Made by a program: the position numbers and the translations under genes
The notes under the pieces: model-generated
What the model saw: only the letters and a program-made list of their open reading frames with translations
The model's database searches: none
Told to the model about the DNA's origin: nothing
NCBI GenBank assembly: GCA_038363925.1
Contig: JAQQWL010000005.1
Location: 434,001-498,000, forward strand
Source of the DNA: Apiospora phragmitis
Lineage: Eukaryota; Ascomycota; Sordariomycetes; Amphisphaeriales; Apiosporaceae
Direction: 5' to 3'
Length of the DNA: 64,000 bases
Shown: piece after piece, positions 1-12,294 of the stretch
Layout of the letters: every line of letters begins with the position of its first letter
Position numbering within the stretch: position 1 is the first letter of the stretch

Positions 1-2023
1 TCTGTTGGTACCAATGTAAGTATTCGTTATCGCGATCGTCGTTGCTGGGGCGCCGTTCAGTTGCTTGCTCGCGTTGCTGTTGCAGGAAGGAGGTGAAGCT
101 ATTCACACATAAGATCGGCTGGTGTATCGCTGGCGTATTAGGCCGAGGGTTCGTGATATCCAGGTCCCTATACTCCTTGTTCCATATACCTCGAATCTGA
201 TCCTTCGCATCGTGTATCCATTCAGGGTGCGCTGGCCAAAGATACTCGAGGGTTCTCCATCGTTGACCTGGATGGAACACGTGTGCGGCGTAGTATATCG
301 GTGTGTGGTGTAAGAGGGCGTAGTAGTCATTGATCTTTGACCAAGCGGCGTTGATCCCGATGGCGTATTCTCTCGGATCAGGGTACAATCTCGACTCTTC
401 CTTATATTTCTCCAGCTTCTGAAGGATGAATTCAAAGCCTGATAAGTAGTGGTAGATGTGACCGTATGAGCCCTCAAAGCCACCTGATCGATGCCGTATT
501 TGACCATCGCCTTCCAATTGGATAAGGCAATCCTCAAAGTCCTTTAATATCACGGCGATCCGAGAGAGAGCAGACCAATCGGCAGAGCTCAATTCGTTAC
601 ATTCTTGAAGGAAAACAGGTATGTTACTCGAGGCGTGTTGCCGAATCTCACCAGTCACAGGCGACCGGTTCTCATCGGCCCATTGTTGATAAAATCGAAC
701 ACGCGTTATCTCGATGTATTGGCGTAGTTTGATCCCTCGCTTGATCATATGATAGGTTCCTAACCAGCGCGTCTGGTTATCCTTGACGAGCTGCATTGGC
801 TTCTTTCGATGGTCGGCAGGGTTATTAGAATCGGCGTAATCGTTCTTTTGGACAGTCAGGAATATATCGTTGAGACGGTCGCTTTGATCGATCGCGATCA
901 TAAGGATACGGAGCTTGCCAACAGGCCCTTGCTGGCGCCACTCCTCGTACTTGGCGTTGGTTAAGATATCAATATCATCAGAGTCATCGAAGGTGCGAAT
1001 GTCATCTGTTGTTGATCCTTTAGGATCAAGCAGAGCCTTAGCAGCGAGGTTCAGAATGTGGCCGAAACAGCGACCTCGGCGACGGCGTCCATCAAATCTA
1101 TACGCGTTGCCGATAAAATCCATTGCCGTATCCATGTTGGAGGCGTTATCGAGAGTGAAATATCCTACTTTGTTGCCAATGTTGTACGAGTCGATAAGCT
1201 TTATTATTGCGGCGCCGACGAGGTCGCCTGTATGACTACCTGAGACTTCCGGCATACCAAGTACGATCTTTCGCGGTTGGTTTGTGAGCTTATCGCGAAA
1301 GAAACAAGTTAATCCATATACGTTATGTCTGTTCCCTGACCTCCAACCATCGAACGCGAAGTGTATTTGACCAGGGGCGTTTTGTAGTACGGTAATAACA
1401 GTTTGGTGATGGCGCTTAAACTCCTGGATAACTCGCGATCGAAGTGTAGTACGTGACATAATTGCTTGTTGAGCCTGAACTTGGGGGTTAAGGTAGTTAC
1501 AGACGGCGTGAAATCCAGGCGAATCAACACTGCGGAAGGGTAAGGATTCGTCGACGATCCATTCAACAATAAGGCGTTGAAAGTATGCCTTATCGAAGGA
1601 ACTGTGTATCTTATGTATGATCCTTACATCGTCGGCGTTATTAGCGTTCAGGTTGGTTAGGAAGGATGTTAAGTCCCGGCGCTGGGAGGATTTGGTGCGA
1701 TCTGAGAGCTCGTTCCTTGACTTCGTAACACTGCCAAGAGGCGCCTTGATATTATGTTTCGTGTATAAATGGTTCATCGGGTTCGAAGTGTTTTGATGAA
1801 TGAAAGAGACGCTGGTCGGTGGTTGTTTTGTTGCGCAGATCTTACAGATCCAACACCTCTTCTTGTCTTTAATAAAATCGAGGCCAAACCTCCAGACCCA
1901 GGCAGTTCGGCACCCAGGCGTATCTGGAGGTAACCATGGGCCGCAACGCTTAATAAACGCGTGTAATTGTTGTTCGGTCCAGGTAGGAGGCTCGACAGTA
2001 TCGGCAAATCGGTAATTGGGCAT
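1..2023 (-). pseudogene. hAT-family transposase, C-terminal end beyond the window, one frameshift
   Basis: Translation from the ATG at 2021-2023 gives about 334 codons without a stop, then a frame change at about 1019-1022, after which the +1 frame is open to the window edge. What I see, in order: a BED-like zinc finger (CWICKIC, later HLYTKH), the block AFDGWRS, the block YFTLDNASNMDTAMDFI, a Cys/His block RCFGHILNLAAKALL, and after the frameshift NQTRWLGTYHMIKRG. This order is typical of fungal hAT transposases, which cut and paste DNA through an RNase H-like fold. The catalytic Glu and the C-terminal hAT dimerisation domain would lie left of position 1. Stop codons are almost absent, so this copy is little RIPped. 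The frame break may be a real one-base indel or a sequence error. Confidence 0.85.
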
Positions 2024-2302
2024 CGCGACGGCGGCGTGGGTGGTGAATCTGATAAAACAGTCAATCGGTAGAGTTGCCGAAGATCGCGCAAGCTTAACAT
2101 GTTGTTTACTACCTAAAACGCGTTAGAAAGTTAACCATTCCACTAATACGGTCTTCTAACTTACTAGCTTTAGACTACGGTGCTCGATCCGGCTTCCCCG
2201 ACCCCTGCTAGCTCCAAGCAAAACACCAAAAAGGATCGTGAGATATGTAAATAGAAGGCCTCATTTCGAGCCCAAAATCGTGGAAATATCGAGAGAAACG
2301 TC

Positions 2303-2446
2303 AACCAGAATCAATCAATCCAACTAAACCAGCACCCTTTGATTGATTGATTGAGTTATTTCCAGGGACGTGATTGATTGATTGATCAGAGGGTGTTGGT
2401 TGATTGATTGACTGATTGATTGATACTGGTTGATTGATTTGCAGCC
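2303..2446. repeat. TTGA/TCAA-rich inverted repeat (long hairpin)
   Basis: Left arm 2326-2341 (ACCAGCACCC core) pairs with right arm 2388-2403 (GGGTGTTGGT core). The outer flanks extend the pairing because the left side is built of TCAA units and the right side of TTGA units. The loop is itself made of TTGA units. It lies about 300 bp upstream of the hAT start codon, so it could be subterminal DNA of that element, but I did not find the other end to prove this. Confidence 0.6.
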
Positions 2447-4789
2447 TTGGGGGTATGCAAGCGACAGGGACCACCAACAGGGATGGCAGGCCACAACCAG
2501 TGCACTGCCTTGCAAGTTGCTTTATGCGTCACAGACCTTATTGGCGCCTAATGGTGCCCCATATAACAATACATCGGAACTGATACCTATCCTGGTATTT
2601 TGCACCAGATAATAGCCATGTCGTATGTCTAGTGCGTTGCACATTCGTTCCTTGTCTGATAGAGTATGGATCTTCAAGGCCACGCAATAAGCGAGATATA
2701 ATTTAGCCTCCCGCTTCCATTGAGCTCATTGACTATCCTGCTAAGCCCCTTGGTGTTACAGGGACGCATTGTGTCCATGGACGATTGGGTTGCATTCATT
2801 TATGGACCAAAAACACCCTTGAGTCGAGGCTTCTCCATCATACCCGGCAGATTCCGGTTGGTCTCGGCGAGTCTTGAAAAGATGGACGGCACAGGTGATT
2901 GTTCTACATCCCATGCTGCATCCTTGCATCACTCTGTCTACCTGTCGAGCTTCTTCTTGACGAGACGTAGCTCGAATTCATGCCACGTACCGAAAAGCTA
3001 ATTTGATAAGGGAGGGTTATAAAAGTAAGTACTTATCCATTTTCTCTATAGTTATCTTATCAGCTACTGTTAGCCTTCGTAGCACTGCAGCAACCTTCTC
3101 CAACCCAGCCTCAATCAAGAATGTCGTCATACAGAGACGACAACGTCGGAGTTCCACCTACGAGGCCGGCCTGAGAACGGTTGATACTGGGTCCATTTCG
3201 AAAATGGCGTCATCGTCATCGCCGTATACGAGAGATCGACGACGGGGAAACTCGAAAGCGTTGTAAGAGTTATACGTCAAGGGGCGGAATACTTGACCTT
3301 CTGCCAATCTATACCGAATGTGTAAATACTTACGCTATAGATAAGATTAGCCTATCTCTAACCACAACTAATGCGGATGCGACAAAGACATTTTTCGAAA
3401 GTGTCGCTCGTGTGGACATAAACTATGCCCACGTTGCTGGACTGTCCGAGGACAAGAAGAACCAATGGGACAGTGGCTAGGTTTGCCTAAATGGCTAGTA
3501 TTTAGGTAGAACACTACTTGGTATATATTTGTTAGTATGTAATAATACTGAGGTAGACAGTACACTACAGTAGTGTGGCATCTATTTTCACATCGCGACG
3601 TACTTTTATACTTATATCGCTAAGCAGCACCAATATGTAGCAGACCGTTGGTTGTCCCTAAGCTAGACTTTTATCTCCGTTATTATTTATATTAAACTAA
3701 TAGTAATTAAGCCTAGCATCTATTTTACCTATAAGTGACACGGCAACCACTCCTGCCGAGATAAAGGAACTTCAAGAGCGGCCTGGACTCATCCCATAGG
3801 CCCTCGGTCGTTACGTTACCCAGGTATATAGCCACCACCTGCCCGCAAGGCAACTATAGCCTGCTTCCCCATATTGCATTTTCGCCTAACTTGAGATTCA
3901 AGGTCTACTGTGCCCCTGTACAACATATGTGATTACACTCAGGTACAACATAATCCTCGACGATGATACCCTAGATACTGTAAGCCTGACAGTCTATAGG
4001 TCGAATATTCGTGTGGTCATTTCCGATTTCGCGTATAACGCTGGTGCGCCCACTATGAACGAACGCACAGAGTGTGTCCACCTAATATCACCATAGGAGA
4101 ACTACGGTAGGTTGCCTGGCTCCCGTAGCTACGATATAACACCAATATATCAATAGAGGTGATGAACTATGCAGTGAGTGGCCAAAGTTGGGCCCCATTC
4201 TCTTACTAACTGATGCACAGCCGATTGTCGCCCTCCCAAGCCAGCGCCCTGGGAGCACATGATCAGGCGGACTGTGCGAGCTGCTCAATACGTCTAGCGC
4301 TATTGGAGACTGGCGTGAGATGTTTCATTGCATTCAGCGGCTCGGTTCCAAGCCATGTCCTGTATATAAACGAGCCAGTCGTTATATGTATCCTATGTTA
4401 CGTATATGCTTAATGTACCAAGGCTTTGCGATATTATATGGATTATATATGAAGTGCAGGCCTTGTAGTAGCCACCTTGGTGGCAAGGTTTTCACGCAAC
4501 ATACTACTATAGAAGCATCAAGTTGCTAGCTTCGGTACATCTGGAGGCCGAAAAATAAGGTGTTTATGTCTTGTCTTGCCCCATCATTGTATTAGTACTG
4601 GCTTGTATGGATATGTTCGCTTCTTTTTCTATCTCAACATTAGCAGCCCAACTCGTCCTTTTCTGCTAACTATTTTCCCATTTTCATACATTATTACTTG
4701 ACAGCTTTGCATATGCACTGGATATTCCAACCTGCTAGACCATACGGTACCTGAACCATCCGATTTCTTAACGAATCCAAGTAGTGAAT
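2447..4789. other. Region without a recognisable gene
   Basis: Only short overlapping ORFs (60-100 codons) on both strands, none with a motif I recognise. The stretch 3480-4790 becomes AT-richer with scattered stops and looks like old decayed sequence. No repeat or RNA gene was identified. Confidence 0.5.
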
Positions 4790-5240
4790 ATGGCTAGCCA
4801 CGAGCTTTTACCCGAAGTCCAACAAGATTTGAAACAAAGGCTACGTGAGCGAGGCCACCCCAAAACTCCAACCGATCCCGAACACATTCGAGGGCCTAGA
4901 CTAGAGGGAGTATAGGAAGCCAAGGAGTCACTGCACCACGAACAATCTCAGGGTTCTATCGAGTTTAAAGAGCGTGCTTTTCCAAGCTCCAAGCGACAAG
5001 AAGATATAAATGTCACGTTCGTCAGCTCTCCGGAGCTAAGCCTCGAGCCAACGAAACTACCCCCTCTTCTCTTCTTCTTCCATTCAGGTCTCTTGATGGG
5101 CTCTGACCAGAATGTTGGGCTCCCTCTATGGGGCCCTCTATTGGTTCAAGCGTTCGGCGCCCTTGTCCTGAGCCCTGACTATAAACTCGCCCCCGAAAAG
5201 TCCGTGCGGGAGGTTATTTGCTACCAGTGGCAGTGTAGAA
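4790..5240 (+). pseudogene. Relic of an alpha/beta hydrolase (HSL/Abhydrolase_3 type)
   Basis: From the ATG at 4790 one frame reads through a single TAG (4913-4915) to about 5240. Its second half contains PPLLFFFHSGLLMGSD followed by VQAFGALVLSPDYKLAPE. This matches the oxyanion-hole region (HGGG) and the DYRLAPE block of hormone-sensitive-lipase-type fungal hydrolases. Here HGGG reads HSGL. Homology fades at about 5220, and the nucleophile (GxSxG) and the His/Asp region are missing, so no active enzyme can be made. It is a truncated, point-mutated remnant of a serine esterase gene. The assignment rests on two short blocks. Confidence 0.6.
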
Positions 5241-5414
5241 GATACAAGCTCGTATAATACCTGATTCAATACATGTAGGCCGTCCTATTTCCATTCCACT
5301 CAATTAAGGTACTGGCGCGACGTGCGCCCCTTCCCGCTGCTGGTATGTTCCTTCACACCCGCGGGCGCTGTTAGGTATGTCGGTCGCGAGCGCTTCGCAG
5401 GCTGTTTGTGCATG

Positions 5415-5882
5415 TCACCCTCCCCGTCTTTCCCTTTCCCTTTCGGATTCGCCATCCGAGACGGCATCGGTCGAGTTGACTAGCCAGGAGCGTACGGGTT
5501 GCGATAGTCGGGTGCCGTGCTTCTCCCATGCTCTCTTTGTCCGCCATTTCAAGCCTCTGGCCGGCGATTCGAGTGACGAGTATTTGGCCAGCAGTTGTTG
5601 GCAATCTTCCAGAACACCCTGGCAGCTCCAGCGAATAATAACGAGGTCCTTCTCTTGGGTTTCGTGCCCGGAGATGAAAACGTCGATATCTCGAACAGCG
5701 TTCAGGATTTCTAATCCTAGACACCAGCCATAGTCAGCACTGCCGGCGTCCAAGATTACGGAGCGACGCACTTTGTCGAGATATCCTGGAGTTGCTTCGG
5801 AGCGCTCACGAAGTCTTTCATACTCCGACTCGTCCCCTAAAGCGCAACCCTTGACCATAAGCGTCCATGGCGCGACCGCCAA
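5415..5882 (-). CDS. Possible fragment of a fungal STAND N-terminal (HeLo-like) domain
   Basis: A 155-codon open frame starting at 5882. The middle (CQGVLEDCQQLLAKYSSL, then KRAWEKHGTRLSQPVRSWL) resembles the helical pattern of the PF17111-type N-terminal domain of fungal STAND proteins, where a Cys-x-L-x-x-L helix precedes a long basic helix. The end of the ORF is low complexity (Glu/Arg). No NB-ARC or NACHT domain follows on this strand, so if the call is right this is a solitary or truncated domain. The antisense strand carries an ORF of similar length, which weakens the case. Confidence 0.3.
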   Translation of the reverse strand: MAVAPWTLMVKGCALGDESEYERLRERSEATPGYLDKVRRSVILDAGSADYGWCLGLEILNAVRDIDVFISGHETQEKDLVIIRWSCQGVLEDCQQLLAKYSSLESPARGLKWRTKRAWEKHGTRLSQPVRSWLVNSTDAVSDGESERERERRGG

Positions 5883-7475
5883 ACCGAAAGAGAACGCGTA
5901 GATGACCGACTATGAGATCAAGTCGCGTCCGAGAAGGCAGGATGGAACGGTACCTTATCCTCCGCGGACGACAGATTTCGTTCTCTGACATGCACGACTC
6001 AAGGTTCAACGGATTGGTGTATAGGCTGTTTCCCTACCACCGAGCGAGCGAATGGATTTGAACATGGTCCTGCTATACAACCGCTCAGCATCTGCCTTGC
6101 TCAAGGTCTGCGGGTGACGAACTTGGGCGCGGACGCGGAGATAGTGATGGCAATGCGCCGAGGTGTGGCGAGTTCGCGATTCGGTTGCGTGAAACGATAA
6201 CGCCATGAGTATAAGGCCCCTTAGCAACGACAAGTATCTACGAGAGCTCTCGGCTTGATCAGTTCGGACGATATGCCGAGCTTGGTGGATAGGCAAAAGA
6301 GGTTAGAGGTTATGGTTTACATGGTGGCATATCGACAATACGTCACGTCGGATAGGCCACGAACCGGAACTATGGTAGGCGGTGGGCAAAATCCAGTACA
6401 ACGAGTACGACACTACCATCGCTACCTTTTTTAGGATTTTGGAGTAAAGTAATATTCATAAGTACCGAACGCACCATATCACGCGCCACCAGCGAAAAGA
6501 GAGAGGTTTGATCTTTAGCTGCCTCCGCTTCTTCTCTGGAGACGCCCGTCGCCTCCACCGCGTCCTTCTGTCAGCCTCCTTTTAGGTGCCTACGACTAGA
6601 CGTCGTCCTTATTAGAATACAGCCTGAGCCCTCATTGTCCGGCTTGTGGGTTATTAACGAACGGAGCCCGCTCTCCCGCGCGAAATCTGCGTTGCCATTC
6701 CAGCTATGGGACTGAGAGCCGGCTTTGGCCACGGCGGGTATAACTATGAGCACAGCCAGATCGTACGATGTATTCTCCAGAATATTTGATGTTTTAGGGC
6801 CTGCTTGAGCTCATTGCAGCGATCGGTCAGGGGCAGCCAGACCCCTTTTGGAAGCATCCCTGCTGCGTCGGCTACTGCCAGCACGGCGAGCACGCTGGAT
6901 GCCAAGTGAATGGACAGCCAGGTTGCGTTGACTCACTTGTCGCCTTTTGTGGCTAAGCTATTCTCATCGTCAGGATACGGGTCGACGCAACCCAACGCTC
7001 CACGGAAGTTCATCCACTAAACTGGCTATGCTGTCCTCATGTCGTTAACCACGATACGCAAGGAGCCAAGCAACTATCTTCGCGAAGTCGGTCGCTATTG
7101 AGGATGGGAGATATTTCATAAAGATGCCACCTACGTAGCCTATACTCGGAATCTCACTATCGGGGTGGTGGCTCCTAGGTGCATGAACGACCTCGTCTGA
7201 TGTCTTCCTGGGAAGTCGTATTTACCATCTGCAGGGGCTGCCGTCAATCTCCCAACACAATAGCCAGTCCAGGAGATAGCCACACTAGCAGTACTGGCTC
7301 CTCGCCGACGTCCCAGGGTTCTAGCACCTTCTTGCTTCTCCTTTCGCATGGCCAAGGTTGTCCCAAAGGGGCATCGGTTTGGGTATCCTGCTAAGTGTCT
7401 TTCTGTAGGCGAGAAAAGCCAGAACAGGGGGCGTTATTACCCATCGAGACAGCGAGGGATATAATGAGGCTCGCC
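5883..7475. other. Region without a convincing gene
   Basis: Short ORFs only. The longest, on the minus strand at 6006-6296 and 6370-6558, show no motif I know. Base composition is normal and there is no RIP signature, so unrecognised exons cannot be excluded. Confidence 0.4.
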
Positions 7476-7584
7476 TCTCGCTTTCTTTTTCCTCAGCTTT
7501 CCTCCTTAACTTCCCTCCTCAACTTCCCTCCTCAATTTCCTTTGCGATCACCCATTTCCTCCCCTACGCCCAACATACAACAGC
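7476..7584 (+). promoter_or_regulatory. CT-rich upstream tract of the 7585 gene
   Basis: Just before the ATG at 7585 the plus strand is strongly pyrimidine-rich, with three near-identical direct repeats of a CTTCCCTCCTCAA-like unit at about 7501-7545. Such CT tracts are common next to transcription starts of filamentous fungal genes. The functional role is inferred from position and composition only. Confidence 0.45.
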
Positions 7585-8513
7585 ATGGCGATGGCAAACC
7601 CATCTCCGGCGAGCCCATACGCTTCCCCAACCAATGAGCTTGTCATCGAAATCAGCGACGATGACTTGAATACAAGCGACGAGGGCGACAATGATGAACA
7701 TGATGCTCAATACGACGATGCTGCCAACTTCGAGAATACGAATGAGACCAATCTGGACATGGTCGTCCCAGAAGAAATCGACTGCCCCCTGATTTGGAGG
7801 CCAGCACGCCAACCAGGCATAAGACAAACCAGAACAATCACATGCAAGACGCAGATAGCGAAGATATGTCTGATATCGGAAGAGCCAGCTTCACTGATGC
7901 AGACTATGAAACCGGCCTGCCCGTGCACGCCTTGTTCGGCTGTGAGGACGTCCAAGTGACGGAGATACAAACCGGCCCAGTCATTCCAAGTAACACCAAC
8001 CTGGTGCTCGAGGAACTGGTCAGCATCCGAGCCATGCTAGCCAACATGGAGGCCCAGCTCCGTCACCTTTCGAAAGCTGAGAAGCCGAAAGGGACATCTC
8101 ACAGCGCAAAGCGGAAGCAGAGTCGCTCACCAACCCCTCCCCGCAAGAGACAGAGGAAGGGCCGTGAAGTCAACATCAGGGTGACTCGGGCGTGGCTCCA
8201 TTTGGATGAGGGGCCGGAAATTTTGGAGTACGTATGGCAACATGATCGTGATGGTGGGGGTTACTGGAGGCAGGAGTGCGGTCCTGAAAGCGAGAGGGTT
8301 GATGGAGAGTATCTCCTCTCGTATGGCTCTGACTTGCGTGTTCAGATTCGCCCGAATGGCGATTGGCTCCCAGTCAATGTGCGGTGGAATGAGGAAACAG
8401 ACAGCTTTGGCGGGTTGGATGCCATTGACGGCAAGGTGTTTAAGGTTGATAAAGTGGGTATGATGGATCTGATGCGTGGTGTTATCAGAAGTTATATTGG
8501 TTATGTATTCTAG
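7585..8513 (+). CDS. Hypothetical protein with acidic N-terminus, coiled coil and nuclear-localisation-type basic segment
   Basis: Two overlapping frames form one gene. Frame 1 (7585-) starts MAMANPSPASPYASP and is acidic. Frame 2 (open from about 7745 to the stop at 8511-8513) carries DADSEDMSDIGRASFTDADY, a helix LVLEELVSIRAMLANMEAQL, a basic Ser/Arg/Lys stretch KRKQSRSPTPPRKRQRKGR like a bipartite nuclear signal, and a Trp/Gly-rich C-terminal domain of about 110 residues. The frames meet at a run of five C at 7785-7789: one more C would fuse them in register. I see no canonical intron there, so either a one-base deletion or a sequence error is likely. About 310 codons in total. I do not recognise the family. 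The CT-rich tract upstream and lack of RIP suggest a recently functional host gene. Confidence 0.6.
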
Positions 8514-9228
8514 ATACAACTGGAGGTGTACTCACTACCAGCCCTACCACTACGGCTCTTCAGTATCTGCCGGGATCTACCTGGCGGAGCGACTGCGCAG
8601 GCCCCAGGCCCTAATCATTATAGCTAAGGCTGCCCCTCGTTACCCGGTGATTCGCGTAGCTGCCAATTATCACAGCGGCAACTCGGCGCGTGCCTAATAT
8701 CTAGTGGCAGATGTATACTAGATAATGGCATAGAATCATAGCTCAACACATTCGCGCACACTGTTAGCGCCGAGGGTGCCAAGCGGTCTAGAAACCAAGG
8801 CTGCGCACGTAACGGGCACACATGTACTATGTAGAGTGATGCACGGCCGGCAGACGGATTGGAGCTTCTTAATGCCCGTGCGTAGACGCGGTGGACAGTG
8901 TAGTGAAAATAAAAGAGGGCGAAGTCGACGATGCACCAGGTTGGCCCTTGGCGACGGGCGGCCTCTCTCGGGGCACTGCCATATTTATCGCTGCCGTCTA
9001 TGTCCTAGGTGTCAGATCTAAAGGGGCAGGTAGCATCGAGGCCTCATGTGGGTTAGATAGGAGGCGTGGCTACCCCTGACCTCTATATTCATCCAGTAAC
9101 ATCCCATAGTAGTCTCAAAACCGTTATCGAGCCCTTTACATAAAACATCGCACGGTTAGTCCGATGCCAGCTTCACCCCGTAGGTGGCCCAGCTAACCTA
9201 GTAATAAGAGGTTCCGACTAAATCATCT
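8514..9228. other. Gene-free stretch
   Basis: Between the stop at 8513 and the RIPped block there are only overlapping short ORFs without motifs. GC content is normal up to about 9050, then falls. Confidence 0.45.
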
Positions 9229-10480
9229 ATGGTATTGGGCGAAGCACCTTCCGGTTTAAGCACGCTATCGACAGCCACCCGAAAACCCTTCGTGTCCAGT
9301 ACAAGCGCCTTAAGCTTTAGTAGCGCCCCCGCCAACCCCATTCCGCGGCTCGTCTTGCTCATTATGTCGAGGGTCAGCGTGGACAGCGGCCTCGTCGGGT
9401 TGGCTACCCGTCAAAGGCCCAGCGTCGGCAGCTGCGAGTTACCTACTACTGAGCTTCTTCCTACCTCAGTTTGGTGCCACGCCGCGAAGATGGATATAGA
9501 CTGGACTCGCGCGCCTCGCGAAGCATCACGACAGTGCAAAATCGAAGGAATATCTTGGGCGCAGTCGGGTATTCAACGAGCCTATTCATGTTTACGTAAT
9601 AAGCCCTGCTATCTTAATAGGACGACGCTGATTTTCTAGATTTAGTTCGACTAGTTAAGATAAGGAAGAAATTATACTAGGTATTTTACTAAACGAGTGC
9701 TACGCATAATGCCGAGACTAACGGAGGCTACCGTTTACCGAAACTAACTACCTAATTTATTATATTAACGACGAGCATTACTTTATCGTCCACCGTAGCT
9801 TAACTTGCTTCGATAGCTTACTCGTCACCTTATTACTACTCTCGAACCCAATTTCCGCCACCCGTCGGTGGCGTTACTAGCCTCCTTAAAAAGTATCTTA
9901 TACTGTATGCCCTCCAGCTAGACCACGTCCTAAATGGGGAGGGGGGGCTAGGGATAATACGCAACTTGCCGGTGCCCTAATCGCCGCCGAGGTAATAGAG
10001 GTGTTACTAGCGCTCTTTTAAATCTTTACGCCGCGCTCTAGACATACCTTAAGTATTAGCAGCCTAAGCCTATGCTGGTGCAGGAGGGATATAGACTGGT
10101 ATTAACGTGTTAGCACACCTTACGGTCCTTATAATCGTTTAGCAGGTCTCCTTGCTATACTACCTGCCATTACAGCTCGGTTAGGTTCGTACTGGGCGGC
10201 GCTCCTGCCTGAAGAATGCTATCGCTCCGCGCAACTTGGGCACCTACTATACTACTAGCGTCTTTCTTCTTCTGCAGCCCAGCCCAGCACCTCTTTGCCG
10301 CCGAGCAGGCCGAAGCTTTATAGCGCCGATTCTAATAAGTCCTGCGCCTTAGCTTATGGGTATTGGCGAAAAGTATAGAGTTATCCCGAAAGATATAGCT
10401 TTATAGTTAAGGATAAAACTATCGCGGTATTCTCGGCTTCGCTCTCTTTATTTACCTAGTAAAGCTCGACTAGAGTAATA
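9229..10480 (-). pseudogene. Probable RIP-degraded gene of unknown family
   Basis: Read on the minus strand, one frame stays interpretable from about 10480 to 9229. Most of its stops are TAG/TAA at likely Gln positions. The best-preserved parts are KAQDLLESALQSFG-like and GGKEVLGWAAEEERR near 10300, and SKTSRGMGLAGALLKLKAL near 9330. No domain is recognised. The plus strand also has a 136-codon ORF (9229-9639), so the coding strand is not certain. Confidence 0.3.
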
Positions 10481-11651
10481 TAATTCGGAGGCTGTACTTA
10501 AGTAGTAAATTAAAATATATCCCGAGTTTATATATATAGAAATAAAATATATTAGTAGCTGTTCTATATTAACCTTCGATATCTAGGATTCTTTTTAAAC
10601 GATTACAGGGTATTTTAACGTTATAAATAAGCTATCTTTATTAACACTGCCACAAGATATATCCCATACGTCCGGAAGACTTCATAGAATGCCGTTATAA
10701 GTCTGGTCTAGCCTCCGACCCTAATGTAACAATGCGTGATTCCTACTATTAACCCTCCCCTCGTAGCTTTTTTATTATTAGCTAAAAAACATCGATAGTA
10801 CTGCCACGAGGATTCTCCTCCTTTCTTTAATTTTTACTAGATTTCATATTTTAATAATTATAAAGAAGGTTATTAATATTTCTAATAAGGTTTTAATAAA
10901 AGGGGGTGTATTAAAAGTCTAAACTAAAACTATTACCGATAAGGGAAGGTATATAAGGCATGTCGTATTAGCGAGGTTATAAAGGGGCTCTTACTATATA
11001 CCTAAAACTTCTTGTCTTAGTACGTAACTATAAAGGGGGCTAACCACGTCCTGGTAGTCCTTAGAAGTCGGTATTTTAGAGTAGGGACGTCCTTAGAACA
11101 TATAGACACACCGTGCCTCGTCTTTACATAATACTAGGACCGGGATTAACGTTTTATTTAAGATAATAAGGATTAAGAAGGAGTAAATACGAAGGGTAGT
11201 CTATACTGCCTCTTGCTTTCGCTTAGATCGTCCTAGGTTCATGACTGCTCGACTACTGCTTTTAACCCCTTCAGGCCACTTCGCCTAATGCTCTGTGTCC
11301 TTTTTTTACGCTACTATTATGAATTACTCCACTTAGAAGAGACCTAAAGGGGGCTGTAACGTTAGGTGTATAGTATGTTATTAAGTTATAATCCCGCCGG
11401 TCTCACTCTCTACAATGCAGCCCAAGCGGATTGACAAGAGATGAGATAAGTAGGGACGATCTAATTCGATTAATATAACTACCTTGCTGCGGTTAAAAAC
11501 GAATATAGATTAATAAAAAACGTAACGTCTTATTTTTCTCTTAATATAAAGGGGTATCTTATTACTCCTTAAATACACTGCTCACTTGTGGTAAGACCTA
11601 AACTCGTATCCTTTAGAAGTATTTCAGCTTATTATTTTTTAAGGACTTAAG

Positions 11652-12294
11652 ATGGCAACCAACGTATTAAGTTATAAATTTATAATACTAAAAGGAAAAG
11701 GGGCTAGTAAAACCTCTCTCATTAGCTAATTCTTTATCCAGCGTTTCGATAAAGACGTAAGTAATTAATTCACCCTTTAATTAATACGCTTACTAAGAAT
11801 CTTCTCGCAATATGACCCAATAATTATAGACCTATATCGAAAGGAAGCGCTTATAGATAGCCATTTATCGACGATCTATATACTAGACACTTCTAGGGAT
11901 GACCTACGTAGTATATTATTAAACCGAGAAATAATACAATGTTAAAACTTCTTGCTTATATATAGTATTACGTCACGGTCGTCCTTCTATAACCTACGCA
12001 CTTTACCAGGAAATCCAGCAGCTAAGACGATCTCCTCGCGATTCGTATCCCGTCTTTATCATGCTTATTAGAAACAAGAAAAACCTTAAGGGGAAGCGAG
12101 AGGTTTCAGCTTAGGATGGCCGTGCTCTAGCGGATGAGCTAGGCTATAAATTCGTCGAGACTTCTGCAAAGGACCACTAAGCAGTAAAAGGAGTGTTCCA
12201 GGATTCTATCAAGATGCTCAACGGCAACTGCGACAGAAAGAGCATTTGGGACTATGTAAGGAATTTGGTTACAAGTTACATCTGCGGTATTTAA
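11652..12294 (+). pseudogene. RIP-inactivated Ras-like small GTPase gene
   Basis: From the ATG at 11652 the frame reads a P-loop-like stretch (KFIILKGKGASKTSLIS), then FFIQRFDKD. A GTAAGT donor at 11757 and a branch-like TTACTAAG lead to an acceptor at 11809-11810 that now reads AA instead of AG. After it comes YDPIIIDLYRKEALIDS (switch I region; YDPTIEDxYRK in Ras), then YILDTSRDD (DxxG equivalent). A frame change follows near 11995, then LIRNKKNLKGKREVS (N/TKxD equivalent) and FVETSAKDH (G5). Stops are TAA/TAG. No C-terminal CAAX box is visible. The folded protein would have been about 190 residues. Point mutations in the P-loop, the splice site and several codons make it non-functional. 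Confidence 0.8.
11757..11810 (+). other. Former intron of the Ras-like relic with a mutated 3' splice site
   Basis: 54 nt from GTAAGT to CGCAA. Joining at 11811 restores the Ras switch I reading KD/YDP. The last base is A where G is needed, a G-to-A change as RIP makes. Confidence 0.6.

Noticed and set aside
103..537. 144-codon minus-strand ORF at the left edge
   Set aside because: Lies in a different frame from the conserved hAT reading, which is open over the same stretch.
9229..9639. 136-codon plus-strand ORF as a gene
   Set aside because: No motif, and the minus strand gives a longer though RIPped reading; kept only as a low-confidence minus-strand relic.
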